A stretch of 39,668 nt of DNA from Bacteroidales bacterium UBA3297 (GCA_002362105.1 DETD01000006.1:1-39668), one strand, 5' to 3'; counted from the stretch's first letter, positions 7,791-15,913 are shown. Translations and numbers: made by a program. The notes: generated by a model not told the origin, from the letters alone.

Positions 7791-8993
7791 TTAGAGTTTA
7801 GATACAATATTGAGCGTATCGAGCGCAATCATATACTCCTCGTCGGTAGGAATAACGTAGATACGCACCTTTGAGCCATCTTTCGAGATATCGCCCTCGC
7901 CACCATTCTTGCGGAGGTCGGCATTCTTCTGTTCATCGATTTCCAAACCGAGGTAAGACAAACCGGCACAAATATTCTTACGGATATTCACCTGGTTTTC
8001 ACCCATACCACCAGTGAACACCAGCGCATCCACACCATTGAGGACGGCCGCATAGGCGCCGATGTACTTCTTTACACGGTAGACAAACATCTCGCAAGCC
8101 AGTTGGGCCTGTTTGTTGCCTGCCTGACAAGCAGCCTCAATGTCGCGCATATCGGAAGAGACACCCGACAAGCCAGCCAAGCCACTCTTCTTGTTCATCA
8201 CATTGTTAATTTCCTTAACGCTCCAGCCCTTGCTTTCCTGCAAGAACGTAACGGCAGCCGGATCGAGGTCTCCACAACGGGTACCCATCACCAGACCCTC
8301 GAGCGGAGTAAGTCCCATGGAAGTATCGACCGAATGCCCGTTAAGGATAGCAGAAATAGAGCCACCATTACCGATATGGCAGGTAATAATCTTACTCTCC
8401 TTTTTTCCAAGTTTCTCAATGGCCTTGGCAGACACATAGCGGTGACTGGTTCCGTGGAAACCATAACGACGGATACCGTCTTCCTTATAGAGTTCGTAAG
8501 GAAGGGCATACATATAGGCGTAATCTGGAATAGTCTGATGGAAAGCAGTGTCGAACACAGCAACCTGAGGGACCCCAGGAAGCAGCTTTGAAACAGCCTC
8601 AATACCGGTAAGGTTAGGACCATTATGAAGAGGAGCCAACTTCTTGCATTCTTCAATCTGCTTGATGACGTCAGCATCGATAAGGACGCTGCTTGCAAAC
8701 TTCTCACCGCCGTGCACAACACGGTGACCAACCGCATCAAGTTCGTTCAAAGAGCCAAGCACACCAGTTTCCTTGCCCGTAATAACATCGAAGATGAGGT
8801 GTATACCTTCCAAATGGTTCTCAATCTTCTTGTCGATTTGAGTCTTCTCACCTTCCCCCTTCTTGAACTTGATAAAGCTGTCGGGCAAGCCCAACTTTTC
8901 AAGGGTTCCAGATTCAAGGACGTTGTTAGCAGGCATGTCAATCAGTTTGAACTTGATTGAAGAACTACCGCAGTTTAGTACTAAAACTTTCAT
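7791..8993 (-). CDS. ackA: Acetate kinase
   Basis: The 400-residue enzyme transfers phosphate between acetyl-phosphate and ADP, giving ATP and acetate in fermentation. It shows the ASKHA-fold signatures of the family: LNCGSSSIKFKL at the N-terminus, GHRVVHGG near residue 90, FDTAFHQTIP near 148, RYGFHGTSH near 175, and the adenosine-binding ITCHIGNGGSI near 205. Length and motifs are complete. The gene follows pta in the same direction with 226 bp between them. That gap holds a terminator for pta and an independent promoter for ackA, so the two genes can be transcribed separately. Confidence 0.98.
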   Translation of the reverse strand: MKVLVLNCGSSSIKFKLIDMPANNVLESGTLEKLGLPDSFIKFKKGEGEKTQIDKKIENHLEGIHLIFDVITGKETGVLGSLNELDAVGHRVVHGGEKFASSVLIDADVIKQIEECKKLAPLHNGPNLTGIEAVSKLLPGVPQVAVFDTAFHQTIPDYAYMYALPYELYKEDGIRRYGFHGTSHRYVSAKAIEKLGKKESKIITCHIGNGGSISAILNGHSVDTSMGLTPLEGLVMGTRCGDLDPAAVTFLQESKGWSVKEINNVMNKKSGLAGLSGVSSDMRDIEAACQAGNKQAQLACEMFVYRVKKYIGAYAAVLNGVDALVFTGGMGENQVNIRKNICAGLSYLGLEIDEQKNADLRKNGGEGDISKDGSKVRIYVIPTDEEYMIALDTLNIVSKL

Positions 8994-9057
8994 ATAGGAC
9001 AGTTAATAAATAATTATCGAGTTTTAAGAAGAAACAGCTCTGTTCAACTTCAATTTG

Positions 9058-9091
9058 CAAAATTAGGTAGTTTGTCGGACATTTCAACAAA
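9058..9091 (-). promoter_or_regulatory. Promoter of ackA
   Basis: The minus strand has TAATTTTG (9058-9065), exactly TAnnTTTG. A TTG lies 19 nt upstream (9085-9087), with TTTG next to it at 9088-9091. This is the standard Bacteroidetes sigma-factor promoter layout, about 65 bp before the ackA ATG. Confidence 0.75.
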
Positions 9092-9162
9092 GAAAACAGC
9101 CAATAAATAAAAAACAGAAAGAATAAATTTAACAAAACGAGCAAATTGGAAGTCTGAGGCAC

Positions 9163-9192
9163 AAAAAAGGAGCAGAGCGAAAGCCCTACTCC
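9163..9192 (-). terminator. Rho-independent terminator of pta
   Basis: On the minus strand GGAGTAGGGC pairs with GCTCTGCTCC (10 bp, two G-U pairs) around a 4-nt loop and is followed by six T residues. It lies 28 bp after the pta stop codon. Confidence 0.82.
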
Positions 9193-9219
9193 TCAAAAAA
9201 TATCGGAAGTGACATCTTA

Positions 9220-10230
9220 TTACTTCTTACCAGCAATAGCCTGACAAGCTGTAATGGCAACAGTCTTGACAATATCGTCGACCGAGCATCCACGCGACAA
9301 GTCGTTAACCGGAGCCGCCAAGCCCTGCAAGAATGGGCCAAGCGCAGTAGCACCAGCCAAACGCTGAACCAACTTGTAAGAGATATTACCCGTATTCAGG
9401 TCAGGGAAGACCAGCACATTGGCAGTACCGGCCACCTTGCTTTCTGGAGCCTTGAGGGCAGCCACCTTAGGAACAAGGGCCGCATCGGCCTGCAATTCGC
9501 CATCGAGTTTAAGTTCAGGAGCCATTTCGTGGGCCTTGGCAGTAGCCTCGACCACCTTGTCGACCATTTCGTGCTTAGCACTACCCTTCGTAGAGAAGCT
9601 GAGCATAGCGACGCGGGCCTCGTCGAAGCCGAACACATCGGTAGCCGACTTGGCACTGCAAACTGCAATCTGTGCCAGCTGGTCGGCATCAGGATTAGGA
9701 GTAGCGGCACAATCGGCGAAAATCATTTTGCCGTCGCAACCGTAAGTATTGTCTTTCAGAATCATCAGGAAAGCACCAGAAACACAAGAGACACCAGGCT
9801 GGGTCTTGATAATCTGGAACGCAGGGCGCAGGGTGTCGCCCGTAGGGCTGCCAGCACCGCTGACCTCACCATCGGCATCGCCCGCCTTAATCATAAGGCA
9901 AGAGAGGTAAAGCGGATTCTTGACCAGTTCGGTAGCCTGCTCAACAGTCATACCCTTCTTCTGGCGGAGCTGTACCAAGAGGTCGATGTATTTTTGGGAA
10001 TCGGGATTGTTATTCGGATCGATAATGGTGATTTTATCCATATTCTTCAATCCGAACTCAGCGGCCATAGCGGAAATCTTCGCCTTGTCGCCAAGGACAA
10101 TAATCTTCGCAGTACCTTTTCCTGCTACGATGTCAGCGGCTTTGAGAGTTCTCTCTTCAGTGCCTTCTGGCAAAACAATGCGCTGCAAGTTGGCTTTTGC
10201 ACGCGCTTCCATGCTTTCAATCAAATCCAT
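9220..10230 (-). CDS. pta: Phosphate acetyltransferase
   Basis: The 336-residue enzyme converts acetyl-CoA and phosphate to acetyl-phosphate, the substrate of AckA. It is the short form that consists only of the catalytic PTA/PTB domain, without the N-terminal DRTGG regulatory part of the long E. coli enzyme. Recognisable segments are RIVLPEGTEERTLKAA near residue 17, GEVSGAGSPTGDTLRPA near 119, and AMLSFSTKGSA near 205. The start codon lies about 60 bp after an excellent promoter. With ackA downstream it forms the acetate-producing, ATP-yielding branch of fermentation. Confidence 0.97.
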   Translation of the reverse strand: MDLIESMEARAKANLQRIVLPEGTEERTLKAADIVAGKGTAKIIVLGDKAKISAMAAEFGLKNMDKITIIDPNNNPDSQKYIDLLVQLRQKKGMTVEQATELVKNPLYLSCLMIKAGDADGEVSGAGSPTGDTLRPAFQIIKTQPGVSCVSGAFLMILKDNTYGCDGKMIFADCAATPNPDADQLAQIAVCSAKSATDVFGFDEARVAMLSFSTKGSAKHEMVDKVVEATAKAHEMAPELKLDGELQADAALVPKVAALKAPESKVAGTANVLVFPDLNTGNISYKLVQRLAGATALGPFLQGLAAPVNDLSRGCSVDDIVKTVAITACQAIAGKK

Positions 10231-10291
10231 TGTAAAAAAGTAATTATTTTATATCTAACCTAAATGCACGGGTGTAATGCGCCCATCATTA

Positions 10292-10322
10292 CAAAGGTAT
10301 GCAAACACGAACAAAAAGCAAA
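10292..10322 (-). promoter_or_regulatory. Promoter of pta
   Basis: The minus strand reads TTTG (10319-10322), 19 nt, then TACCTTTG (10292-10299). Both boxes match the Bacteroidetes consensus TTTG-N19-TAnnTTTG exactly. The expected start is about 55-60 nt before the pta ATG. Confidence 0.82.
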
Positions 10323-10737
10323 ATGAAAAGAGGCGAAACGGACGAGTAAAAACACTGGCAAATTTCGCCATTTCATGCAGAAATGGGGGAAGCCCACTAC
10401 CCACAACGAGGTAGCGAGCTTCAATATATTTAGTAGTTAAGGGTCAAAAGTATGCGTTCGGGTAAAAGGCCTTTATTTGTTTCGGCCACCTTGTTCGCAT
10501 CGGGTATACAGAACTCTTTAAATGTCTTCATATCTTTTATTTTTTTGTTTTCATCAAATATAGATACCTGTTTTTTTTCTTGTACATTGTGCAAGGTTGC
10601 AGGCAATCTGCGTTAAACCGGAACAAAGAAATTGGAAGCGTCAGCCACCGTTTCCATATGTTACAGAACATATCGTCAAATCATCACAAATTCCTCATTT
10701 TAAGTTATATTGCAGTACAACTCAAATAAACAGGCCT
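10323..10737. other. Intergenic region between pta and the GLUG-repeat gene
   Basis: Apart from the small minus-strand ORF (10430-10531) and its -7 element (TATATTTG, 10555-10562), it holds an imperfect 13-bp-arm inverted repeat at 10391-10424 (GAAGCCCACTACC with GGTAGCGAGCTTC, two G-U pairs) and a CATTTC-ATGCA-GAAATG hairpin at 10369-10385. No clear plus-strand promoter for the gene at 10738 was found. Confidence 0.45.
10430..10531 (-). CDS. Small 33-codon ORF upstream of pta, unknown
   Basis: This short frame begins at ATG 10531 (MKTFKEFCIPDANKV...) and ends with TAA at 10430-10432. A -7 element TATATTTG lies at 10555-10562 on the minus strand, giving an expected leader of about 17 nt. An imperfect hairpin (10391-10424) lies just after the stop. 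The composition is that of a soluble charged peptide with one cysteine, not a membrane peptide. It could be a small protein or part of a regulatory RNA for the pta gene downstream. No family is recognised. The evidence is promoter plus start plus hairpin only. Confidence 0.42.
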   Translation of the reverse strand: MKTFKEFCIPDANKVAETNKGLLPERILLTLNY

Positions 10738-12606
10738 ATGAAAAATATTTTTACCCTAAAACCGACATTGTCTATAATCGGACTAGTATGGTTTTCTGCT
10801 GCAATGGCAGCGCACCCGGCACTAAGTGGAGGAGACGGGACTTTCGACACCCCCTACCAGATAGCCACCCAAGAAGACCTTGTGGCACTAAGCGACTATG
10901 CAAATAATGAATCGGACGGTTCACTTTTCTACTACGTATTGACCGCCGACATTGACATGAGCGGCATTGAATTCGAGCCTATCAACAATTACAAATATCC
11001 GCTTGACGGCTACGAAGTCAACTTCGACGGCAACAACCACAAAATTTCCAACCTGACCATTGCAAAAGGGAACAACTACTGCGGGTTGTTCGGAAAGATC
11101 AGCGGCAACCACCTGACCATTAAAGACCTCGCCATCGAGAACATCGACATAGCAATAGAAACGGGCGAAAGTGAAGTTTATGCAGGCGGGATAGTAGCCT
11201 ATTTCGGCAACCCGACACAGTCAGGAACCTCGACAATTATAAACTGTAGTGTTTCGGGAAGAATAAGTATGGAAGACTATATTCCCGCCAGTATAGGAGG
11301 CATTGCGGGAGACTGTCATAACATAGACATACAGAATTGCAAGAATTACGCCGACATTGTTGTCGGAAACGGAAATATGAGTACCAACACGACCAATGGG
11401 ATTGGAGGTATTGTAGGTTCGTCAAAAGTACCATCAATCACAGGCACCACCCACCTCATCACCCAATGCGCCAATTTTGGCAACGTAACCGGCCCCATGA
11501 ACGTGGGCGGCATAGCGGGCTACACACTTGGCATATCGACCAGCAAAAATAACAACGCAGGACATATCACCTTCCACGATGGATGGGCAGGCGGTATTAT
11601 AGGCAGTTCTAACTCAACCCTTATCGACTTCAGCTGCAACATCGGGGCAGTAACCATCTCGTTGGAAGAAGGCAACGACAAGAGCGGATTAGAGACAAAA
11701 TATGTTGGCGGAATTGCCGGATACTCACTCGCCGCACGTACAGTTTTATCGTTCTATCCTCTTGCCGACAACCTCAATGCGGGTTATGTAGACGGTTGGA
11801 ACTACACCGGTGGAGTTTGTGGCTATTCTAACGGATGGACCTACAACAACATCAACGTGGCCCCAATAACAGACGGGAGCCAACACATACAGGAATGCAA
11901 AAGCGGAGCCAATTCAGGTTCTTACCCATTAAACGGGAACAACGGGAAAAATAATAACTATGGCGGCAGCCTGTACGACAAACAAATGAGTATATTACCC
12001 GACTCTATGAACGGGAAAGTTTTCGAGGGGAAAGAGCAAACCTATGCACTCTACACCGAGCAACTGCTCAACGACTCTGCCTACAAGCACTTTGTTTCAG
12101 CCATTGAAATACAGGGGCCGCACGCAGGGGAATACAAATGGATTTACAACGAGGGCGTCTACGCTGTGCCTAACGGCATAGACCCAGACTTTAACGTATT
12201 GGCATCGGCCGTTATAAAACTAGACAGTAGCGACCGGATAAACAGCGTAAGCCATCCGTTCGAAGTGGTGTTAATGGAGACAGACGGAGAAAAGCCCCTA
12301 ATAACGTCTGCGTCAGGGAACAAAATATGCGACGTGGAGGGTTACACCATAGGCCTTGCAGGATTAGGGGAAGATACGCTGCGCATCAGCTACAAGGGAA
12401 TGACGAGAGAAATACCTCTTGTGGTCATTTCAAATACCCACACCGGAAAAGTTCCAAGCGAGGCAGGCAACGCACCTACCAATGTATATACGCCACTTGG
12501 CAGACTTGTGCGCAAAAATACAAACCCGGCTCAAGCTTTAGATGGACTGAAACAGGGCATATACGTAGTGGGGAACAAAAAAACGATAAAAAGAGTTGAC
12601 GATTAA
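10738..12606 (+). CDS. Secreted GLUG-repeat protein with type IX sorting signal
   Basis: The start chosen is the ATG at 10738, because it begins a signal peptide (MKNIFTLKPTLSIIGLVWFS, cleavage near AMAAHP). An in-frame upstream extension exists but would bury it. The 622-residue precursor carries at least six GLUG-type repeats between about residues 105 and 365, each with a GGIxG core (GGIVAYFG, GGIAGDCH, GGIVGSS, GGIAGYTLG, GGIIGSS, GGIAGYSLA, GGVCGYSNG). These usually form a right-handed beta-helix in surface adhesins. The last 45 residues (VYTPLGRLVRKN ... LDGLKQGIYVVGNKK) match a type IX secretion C-terminal sorting domain. The protein should be exported to the cell surface or medium. 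The ligand is unknown. Confidence 0.82.
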   Translation: MKNIFTLKPTLSIIGLVWFSAAMAAHPALSGGDGTFDTPYQIATQEDLVALSDYANNESDGSLFYYVLTADIDMSGIEFEPINNYKYPLDGYEVNFDGNNHKISNLTIAKGNNYCGLFGKISGNHLTIKDLAIENIDIAIETGESEVYAGGIVAYFGNPTQSGTSTIINCSVSGRISMEDYIPASIGGIAGDCHNIDIQNCKNYADIVVGNGNMSTNTTNGIGGIVGSSKVPSITGTTHLITQCANFGNVTGPMNVGGIAGYTLGISTSKNNNAGHITFHDGWAGGIIGSSNSTLIDFSCNIGAVTISLEEGNDKSGLETKYVGGIAGYSLAARTVLSFYPLADNLNAGYVDGWNYTGGVCGYSNGWTYNNINVAPITDGSQHIQECKSGANSGSYPLNGNNGKNNNYGGSLYDKQMSILPDSMNGKVFEGKEQTYALYTEQLLNDSAYKHFVSAIEIQGPHAGEYKWIYNEGVYAVPNGIDPDFNVLASAVIKLDSSDRINSVSHPFEVVLMETDGEKPLITSASGNKICDVEGYTIGLAGLGEDTLRISYKGMTREIPLVVISNTHTGKVPSEAGNAPTNVYTPLGRLVRKNTNPAQALDGLKQGIYVVGNKKTIKRVDD

Positions 12607-12644
12607 GAAAGGATGAGATGTCAGAGACACAACAAGACACCCAT

Positions 12645-13598
12645 CTACAGTAACTTTATTTCGTCGATAGACAGGCCTGTAATATCAACTATATCCTCAA
12701 CAGAAAGGCCCTTTGCTTTCATCTTGCGGGCATTCTCTATTTTTTCTTTTTTCGCTCCGATGGCCTCGCCTTCAGCACGACCTTCAGCCAGGCCTTCCGC
12801 ACGACCCTCAGCCAGACCTTCCGCACGACCCTCGGCAAGACCTTCCGCACGACCCTCAGCCAAGCCGTCGTTCTTTGCCGTGTTAATCACATCGTTCTGG
12901 ATTCTCACATTGTCCAGATGGCGCTCGTAGGCAAGACGTTCCTCGCTGGTCATCGAGATGTATTTCAGCCTCTCGCGGGCTTCCTGCAAACCGGGAACGG
13001 TCGTGTCGTCCTTTATGACGCCGTCCTTTATGTACTCCATCCACTCTTCTATCGGGGTTCGCGCGTACTCGTTGAACTGGTTCACACGAATCAGGTAGTA
13101 CTCGGGGAAGATGTTCCCGGCCGGCCAACGGCGGAAAGTGTCCAGCTGACGACGGCTTATCTGGAGGATGTCTTCGGTAAACACGCCCTTGAACTCGGTC
13201 TTGCCGTGATACAGGTAGTCGCTGCCCGTGCCCATATCGAAATAGAGGATGTTGACGGAATACACCTTCTTCACCTTGTCGTAGTCGCTACCCAGCGACA
13301 TGTGCTCGCAAATCGTCTTGCTTACCCCATAGAGGATGCGCTCCAGGAAATAGACCTCACGAGAGAGCTGTACCTCCACTATGATGATCTCGTTCTTCGA
13401 GTTCCGCGCCTTGATGTCCACACGGTTGAACTTGTCGTCGTAGCTGTCCTGGTTGCTCTCGCTCTCCAAAATCTCCGTAATCGTGATTTTCTCGTCCAGA
13501 AGTACCGTAAGAAGGCCCTCCAGCACGACAAAGTTCGCCTTGTCGCGGAGCATGCGCTTCACGGCCCAGTCGAAATGGATATATTTTTCTGTTGACAT
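12645..13598 (-). CDS. Rpn-family PD-(D/E)XK nuclease / transposase-like protein
   Basis: The 317-residue protein belongs to the widespread Rpn/PDDEXK_2 'transposase-like' nucleases. Its N-terminal part has FDWAVKRMLRDKANFVVLEGLL and then the nuclease core VDIKARNSKNEIIIVEVQL (Asp about 63, Glu and Gln about 76-78). Family members cut DNA and act in recombination or phage defence; in E. coli a small in-frame product of the C-terminal part inhibits the nuclease. Here the C-terminal part holds four copies of an 8-residue GLAEGRAE repeat (about 245-277) and a final helical domain (GLSVEDIVDITGLSIDEIKLL). An excellent promoter lies just upstream. The gene marks the left edge of the accessory region. 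Confidence 0.85.
   Translation of the reverse strand: MSTEKYIHFDWAVKRMLRDKANFVVLEGLLTVLLDEKITITEILESESNQDSYDDKFNRVDIKARNSKNEIIIVEVQLSREVYFLERILYGVSKTICEHMSLGSDYDKVKKVYSVNILYFDMGTGSDYLYHGKTEFKGVFTEDILQISRRQLDTFRRWPAGNIFPEYYLIRVNQFNEYARTPIEEWMEYIKDGVIKDDTTVPGLQEARERLKYISMTSEERLAYERHLDNVRIQNDVINTAKNDGLAEGRAEGLAEGRAEGLAEGRAEGLAEGRAEGEAIGAKKEKIENARKMKAKGLSVEDIVDITGLSIDEIKLL
12769..12864. repeat. Four 24-bp tandem repeats inside the Rpn-like gene
   Basis: Units start at 12769, 12793, 12817 and 12841, each with the pattern CCTTCCGCACGA plus CCCTCAGCCAGA. They encode GLAEGRAE in frame on the minus strand. The copy number can change by slippage without breaking the frame. Confidence 0.85.
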
Positions 13599-13620
13599 AC
13601 GTTTCTCTCTCTATTTTACA

Positions 13621-13651
13621 CAAATTTACGGATTATCGGGTAGAAGTCAAA
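13621..13651 (-). promoter_or_regulatory. Promoter of the Rpn-like gene
   Basis: The minus strand reads TTTG (13648-13651), exactly 19 nt, then TAAATTTG (13621-13628): a full consensus Bacteroidetes promoter 22 bp before the start codon. Confidence 0.8.
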
Positions 13652-13859
13652 GAGTTAATGGGGTGCGTTACATTTTGGAGCGGAGATTTGCAAATTCATA
13701 CAAGGATTGCATTGATTTAAAGTTGTCCCATCAAGCAAAAGCTAGTGTTGCACACCGGTACCTGTACGAAAGCCAATAGCTCCGTTTCAGGGAATCCAAA
13801 AGGAAAGAACTGTCAATCAAGCCTTTTGCTAACGGATATACTGTTGCAAAGAAATTTAG
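13652..13859. other. Degraded sequence between the Rpn promoter and the AlbA_2 remnant
   Basis: No intact gene. The plus strand can be read as broken peptide (DLKLSHQAKASVAHRYLY, a stop at 13777-13779, then a segment ending ANGYTVAKKFSSR) and looks like eroded coding sequence of an unidentified protein. No promoter serves it. Confidence 0.35.
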
Positions 13860-14156
13860 TTCACGTTTATCAATCGTTCTGATAAGCCGGAGGAAAACAA
13901 GAAAGAAGATTCTACTGCTACCCAAGAAAACCCTGGTAGTACCCAAGAAAGTACCCAAGAAACGAACAAGAGTACCCAAGAAATGATTCTTGACGAAATT
14001 CGCAAGCATCCATTTACTACTCGCGAACAACTTGCCAAGATCATCGGCATCACGCCTGATGGCATCAAGAAGCAGCTGGATAAGATGAAGAAAGCAGAGC
14101 TTATCAAGCATATTGGGCCGACGAAAGGCGGTCATTGGAAAATCATAACAGAATAG
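13860..14156 (+). pseudogene. C-terminal remnant of an AlbA_2/RecG-like ATP-binding regulator
   Basis: A stop at 13857-13859 precedes 98 open codons with no good start. They begin FTFINRSDKPEENKK, run through Thr-Gln-Glu repeats (TQENPGSTQESTQE) and end in a winged-helix domain (MILDEIRKHPFTTREQLAKI, then GIKKQLDKMKKAELIKHIG and GHWKIITE). This is the typical tail of the Schlafen/AlbA_2-HATPase family, of which an intact member lies at 29848-31218 with a similar repeat-plus-winged-helix end. The N-terminal nucleic-acid-binding and ATPase parts are gone. A small HTH protein made from an internal ATG near 13983 cannot be excluded. Confidence 0.6.
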
Positions 14157-14251
14157 AGCTCAGGATATCAGAAACAGGACTCGAAAAGATAATCGTTGTA
14201 AGCATCTGGTAAGCCCCGTGTGGTAAATAGGCGCGGCAAAAAGCGTTATAG

Positions 14252-14277
14252 TGGGTGGGAATGGTCCGTTTTTCCAC
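14252..14277. repeat. Direct repeat, left copy (26 bp)
   Basis: TGGGTGGGAATGGTCC is followed by a T run and CCAC. The same sequence, one T longer, occurs in the same orientation at 16151-16177. The 1.9 kb between the copies holds a truncated DUF4143 gene and a small Cys-rich protein gene. Confidence 0.8.
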
Positions 14278-14390
14278 GTTTTTTCCATTTTCACCACAAA
14301 AATCCCATAAACGATGAGCAAAAAGTATTAACAAAAAAAAGAAAACCTACACCAATTAGCACCTCGGAACCGGAGACTCGCACATACTTC

Positions 14391-14425
14391 TTCTTAGTAA
14401 GGTCTTACTAATACCTTACTAAGAA
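14391..14425. other. Perfect 13-bp inverted repeat
   Basis: TTCTTAGTAAGGT (14391-14403) and ACCTTACTAAGAA (14413-14425) enclose 9 nt that repeat the same motif (CTTACTAAT). It directly adjoins the terminator-like hairpin at 14426-14464. Confidence 0.75.
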
Positions 14426-14468
14426 AAGAATAGGCGTTAACTGACTAAGTTAGCGCCTATTCTTTTAT
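14426..14468 (+). terminator. Strong terminator-like hairpin with no gene before it
   Basis: A 16-bp stem (14426-14441 with 14449-14464, one G-U pair) with a 7-nt loop is followed by T-rich sequence. No intact plus-strand gene lies within the preceding 260 bp, so either its gene was lost or it ends an unrecognised RNA. Confidence 0.65.
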
Positions 14469-14582
14469 TTTACATCACGAGGGGCAACGGATGCTTACAA
14501 TAGAAAGACCAGTGATATGATCTTCTATGCAAATTTCATCACACCTGCAGTTGACATTTGAGCCGATACAAAACAAGTGGTA

Positions 14583-14661
14583 AAATTTGGTGGAAATTGA
14601 CAAAAGGGACCAAATAAATTTGGTGGAAATTGACAAAACAGGCCAAATAAATTTGGTGGGA
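14583..14661. repeat. 33-bp tandem repeats before the DUF4143 remnant
   Basis: The motif AAATTTGGTGGAAATTGACA recurs at 14583 and 14616, and its first part again at 14649, with a 33-bp period and CCAAATA at the joints. On the minus strand the repeats read in frame as an 11-residue unit (STKFIW.VLSI), but no gene call is justified. Confidence 0.8.
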
Positions 14662-14676
14662 CACCTTTTTACCGTA

Positions 14677-15528
14677 TAAATCACCATCCCTTTGCTTCGC
14701 AAAGCGTTTGAGCAAAATCTGCCATTAGGAGAAGCTGTGCATCGTCGTATGATGCGAGACTTTAGATTATATATGCTGGTAGGCGGAATGCCACAGGCTG
14801 TGGCTGCTTACATTAAAACCAATAATCTTGAAGCTGTAGATCGAGTAAAGCGTGACATCCTCTCACTGTACGATGAGGATTTTATAAAAATTGATGATAG
14901 TGGTAAGGCATCTGCTATGATGATTGCGATTCCAGAGCAATTAAATAAAAATGCTAATAGATATCAGATTTCAAATACGATTCCAGGAGAACGTGTTGAT
15001 AGAATAACAAACATAGTTAGACAAATGAGTGAATCTATGGTGGTCAATATTGCCTATCATTCTGATGATCCGAACGCAGGCCTTGCCTTGACTAAAGATA
15101 GCGAACACTTTAAAATGTACCTTTGTGACACTGGGCTATTCATCACTTTGGCATTTATGGATAAGGAGTTTACTGAAAATGAAATTTACAACAAACTTTT
15201 TAACGACAAATTGAGAGCCAATCTTGGATACGTATATGAAAACATGATTGCCCAAATGCTGCGTTCTGCGGGATACGAACTTTACTATCATACAATACCC
15301 ACCAATGGTGGGAAAAAATTCTATGAAGTTGATTTTATAATAGCAGATGGACATAAGGTTTCACCAATTGAGGTGAAGTCTTCAGGCTATAAAACCCACG
15401 CCTCACTGGATGCTTTCTGCCGCAAATTTTCCGAGAGAATACAGCGAAAGCTGCTTATTTATACGAAGGATTTGAAGTCAGAAAAAGGGGTTATATATCT
15501 TCCTGTTTATATGACAATGTTTCTGTAA
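14677..15528 (+). pseudogene. Truncated DUF4143-type AAA ATPase, C-terminal part
   Basis: About 283 codons follow a stop at 14674-14676 and match the C-terminal two-thirds of the AAA_14/DUF4143 family. Recognisable parts are LGEAVHRRMMRDFRLYMLVGGMPQAVAAY, then FKMYLCDTGLFITLAF, and the nuclease-like end YEVDFIIADGHKVSPIEVKSS (Asp...Glu-Val-Lys). Intact members have about 400-450 residues with an N-terminal P-loop. That part, with Walker A and B, is absent, so the ATPase cannot work. The first usable start is a TTG at 14692. The break falls just after the 33-bp tandem repeats, so the N-terminus was probably lost by recombination there. Confidence 0.75.
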
Positions 15529-15680
15529 TGCTATGTTGCTCCTATGTGTAAGAGGGTTTATCATATTGCAACATTTACGAAATACCCCTGTTCTTTATGT
15601 GTGTAAGGTTTCGATAGGAAATAGGCGACAGAAAAAACACAGAAAAACGATTCTCAGAGGGTTGAGTTTCACAAAACCTA

Positions 15681-15913
15681 CTAACGGCAACAAAAGCCAC
15701 ACGCATGCCGTCCCTTTGAGACAGCTTCTTTTTCTGACATTTTTTTAATTGTGTACTACAATTCTTCAATCCCCTACAATTCGGTGTTAGATGATAAGCG
15801 CTACTCTTCGGCCCCATACACAAATAAACTTCTTGTGCCGTTAAGGAAGTTGCCGAGTCCAGCACAACACAGAAACCAATGACATATACAATGCGACTAA
15901 GAACTTTCTTCAT
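15681..15913 (-). CDS. Small secreted Cys-containing protein with a -1 frameshift at A7
   Basis: The protein starts with a signal peptide (MKKVLSRIVYVIGFCVVLDS, cleavage near LTAQE) and continues VYLCMGPKSSAYHLTPNCRGLKNC, like a Bacteroidetes family of small secreted proteins that normally close with a short Cys-x-x-Cys tail. In frame 0 it runs on to 15575 as 112 residues with an atypical tail. If the ribosome slips back one base at A_AAA_AAA (15746-15740), or if one A is added, the tail becomes MSEKEAVSKGRHACGFCCR and stops at 15681, giving 77 residues with the expected paired cysteines. This may be programmed or slippage-dependent, or a simple mutation. A good ribosome site (AAAGAGGT) precedes the ATG. 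Confidence 0.55.

Larger units (their letters stand above)
14157..14676. other. Repeat-rich intergenic region left of the DUF4143 remnant
   Basis: No gene is visible. It contains the left direct repeat (14252-14277), the paired hairpins (14391-14464) and the 33-bp tandem repeats (14583-14661). The patchwork suggests several past insertions or deletions. Confidence 0.5.

Noticed and set aside
10597..10737. N-terminal extension of the GLUG-repeat protein
   Set aside because: It would place 47 residues before a clear signal peptide; the ATG at 10738 gives a normal export signal.
12613..12930. Plus-strand protein of Ser-Ala-Arg-Pro repeats
   Set aside because: It is the antisense of the GLAEGRAE repeat of the Rpn-like gene, which has a proper promoter and conserved domains.
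14475..14702. Minus-strand protein with STKFIW repeats
   Set aside because: Antisense reading of the 33-bp tandem repeats; no family and no promoter.
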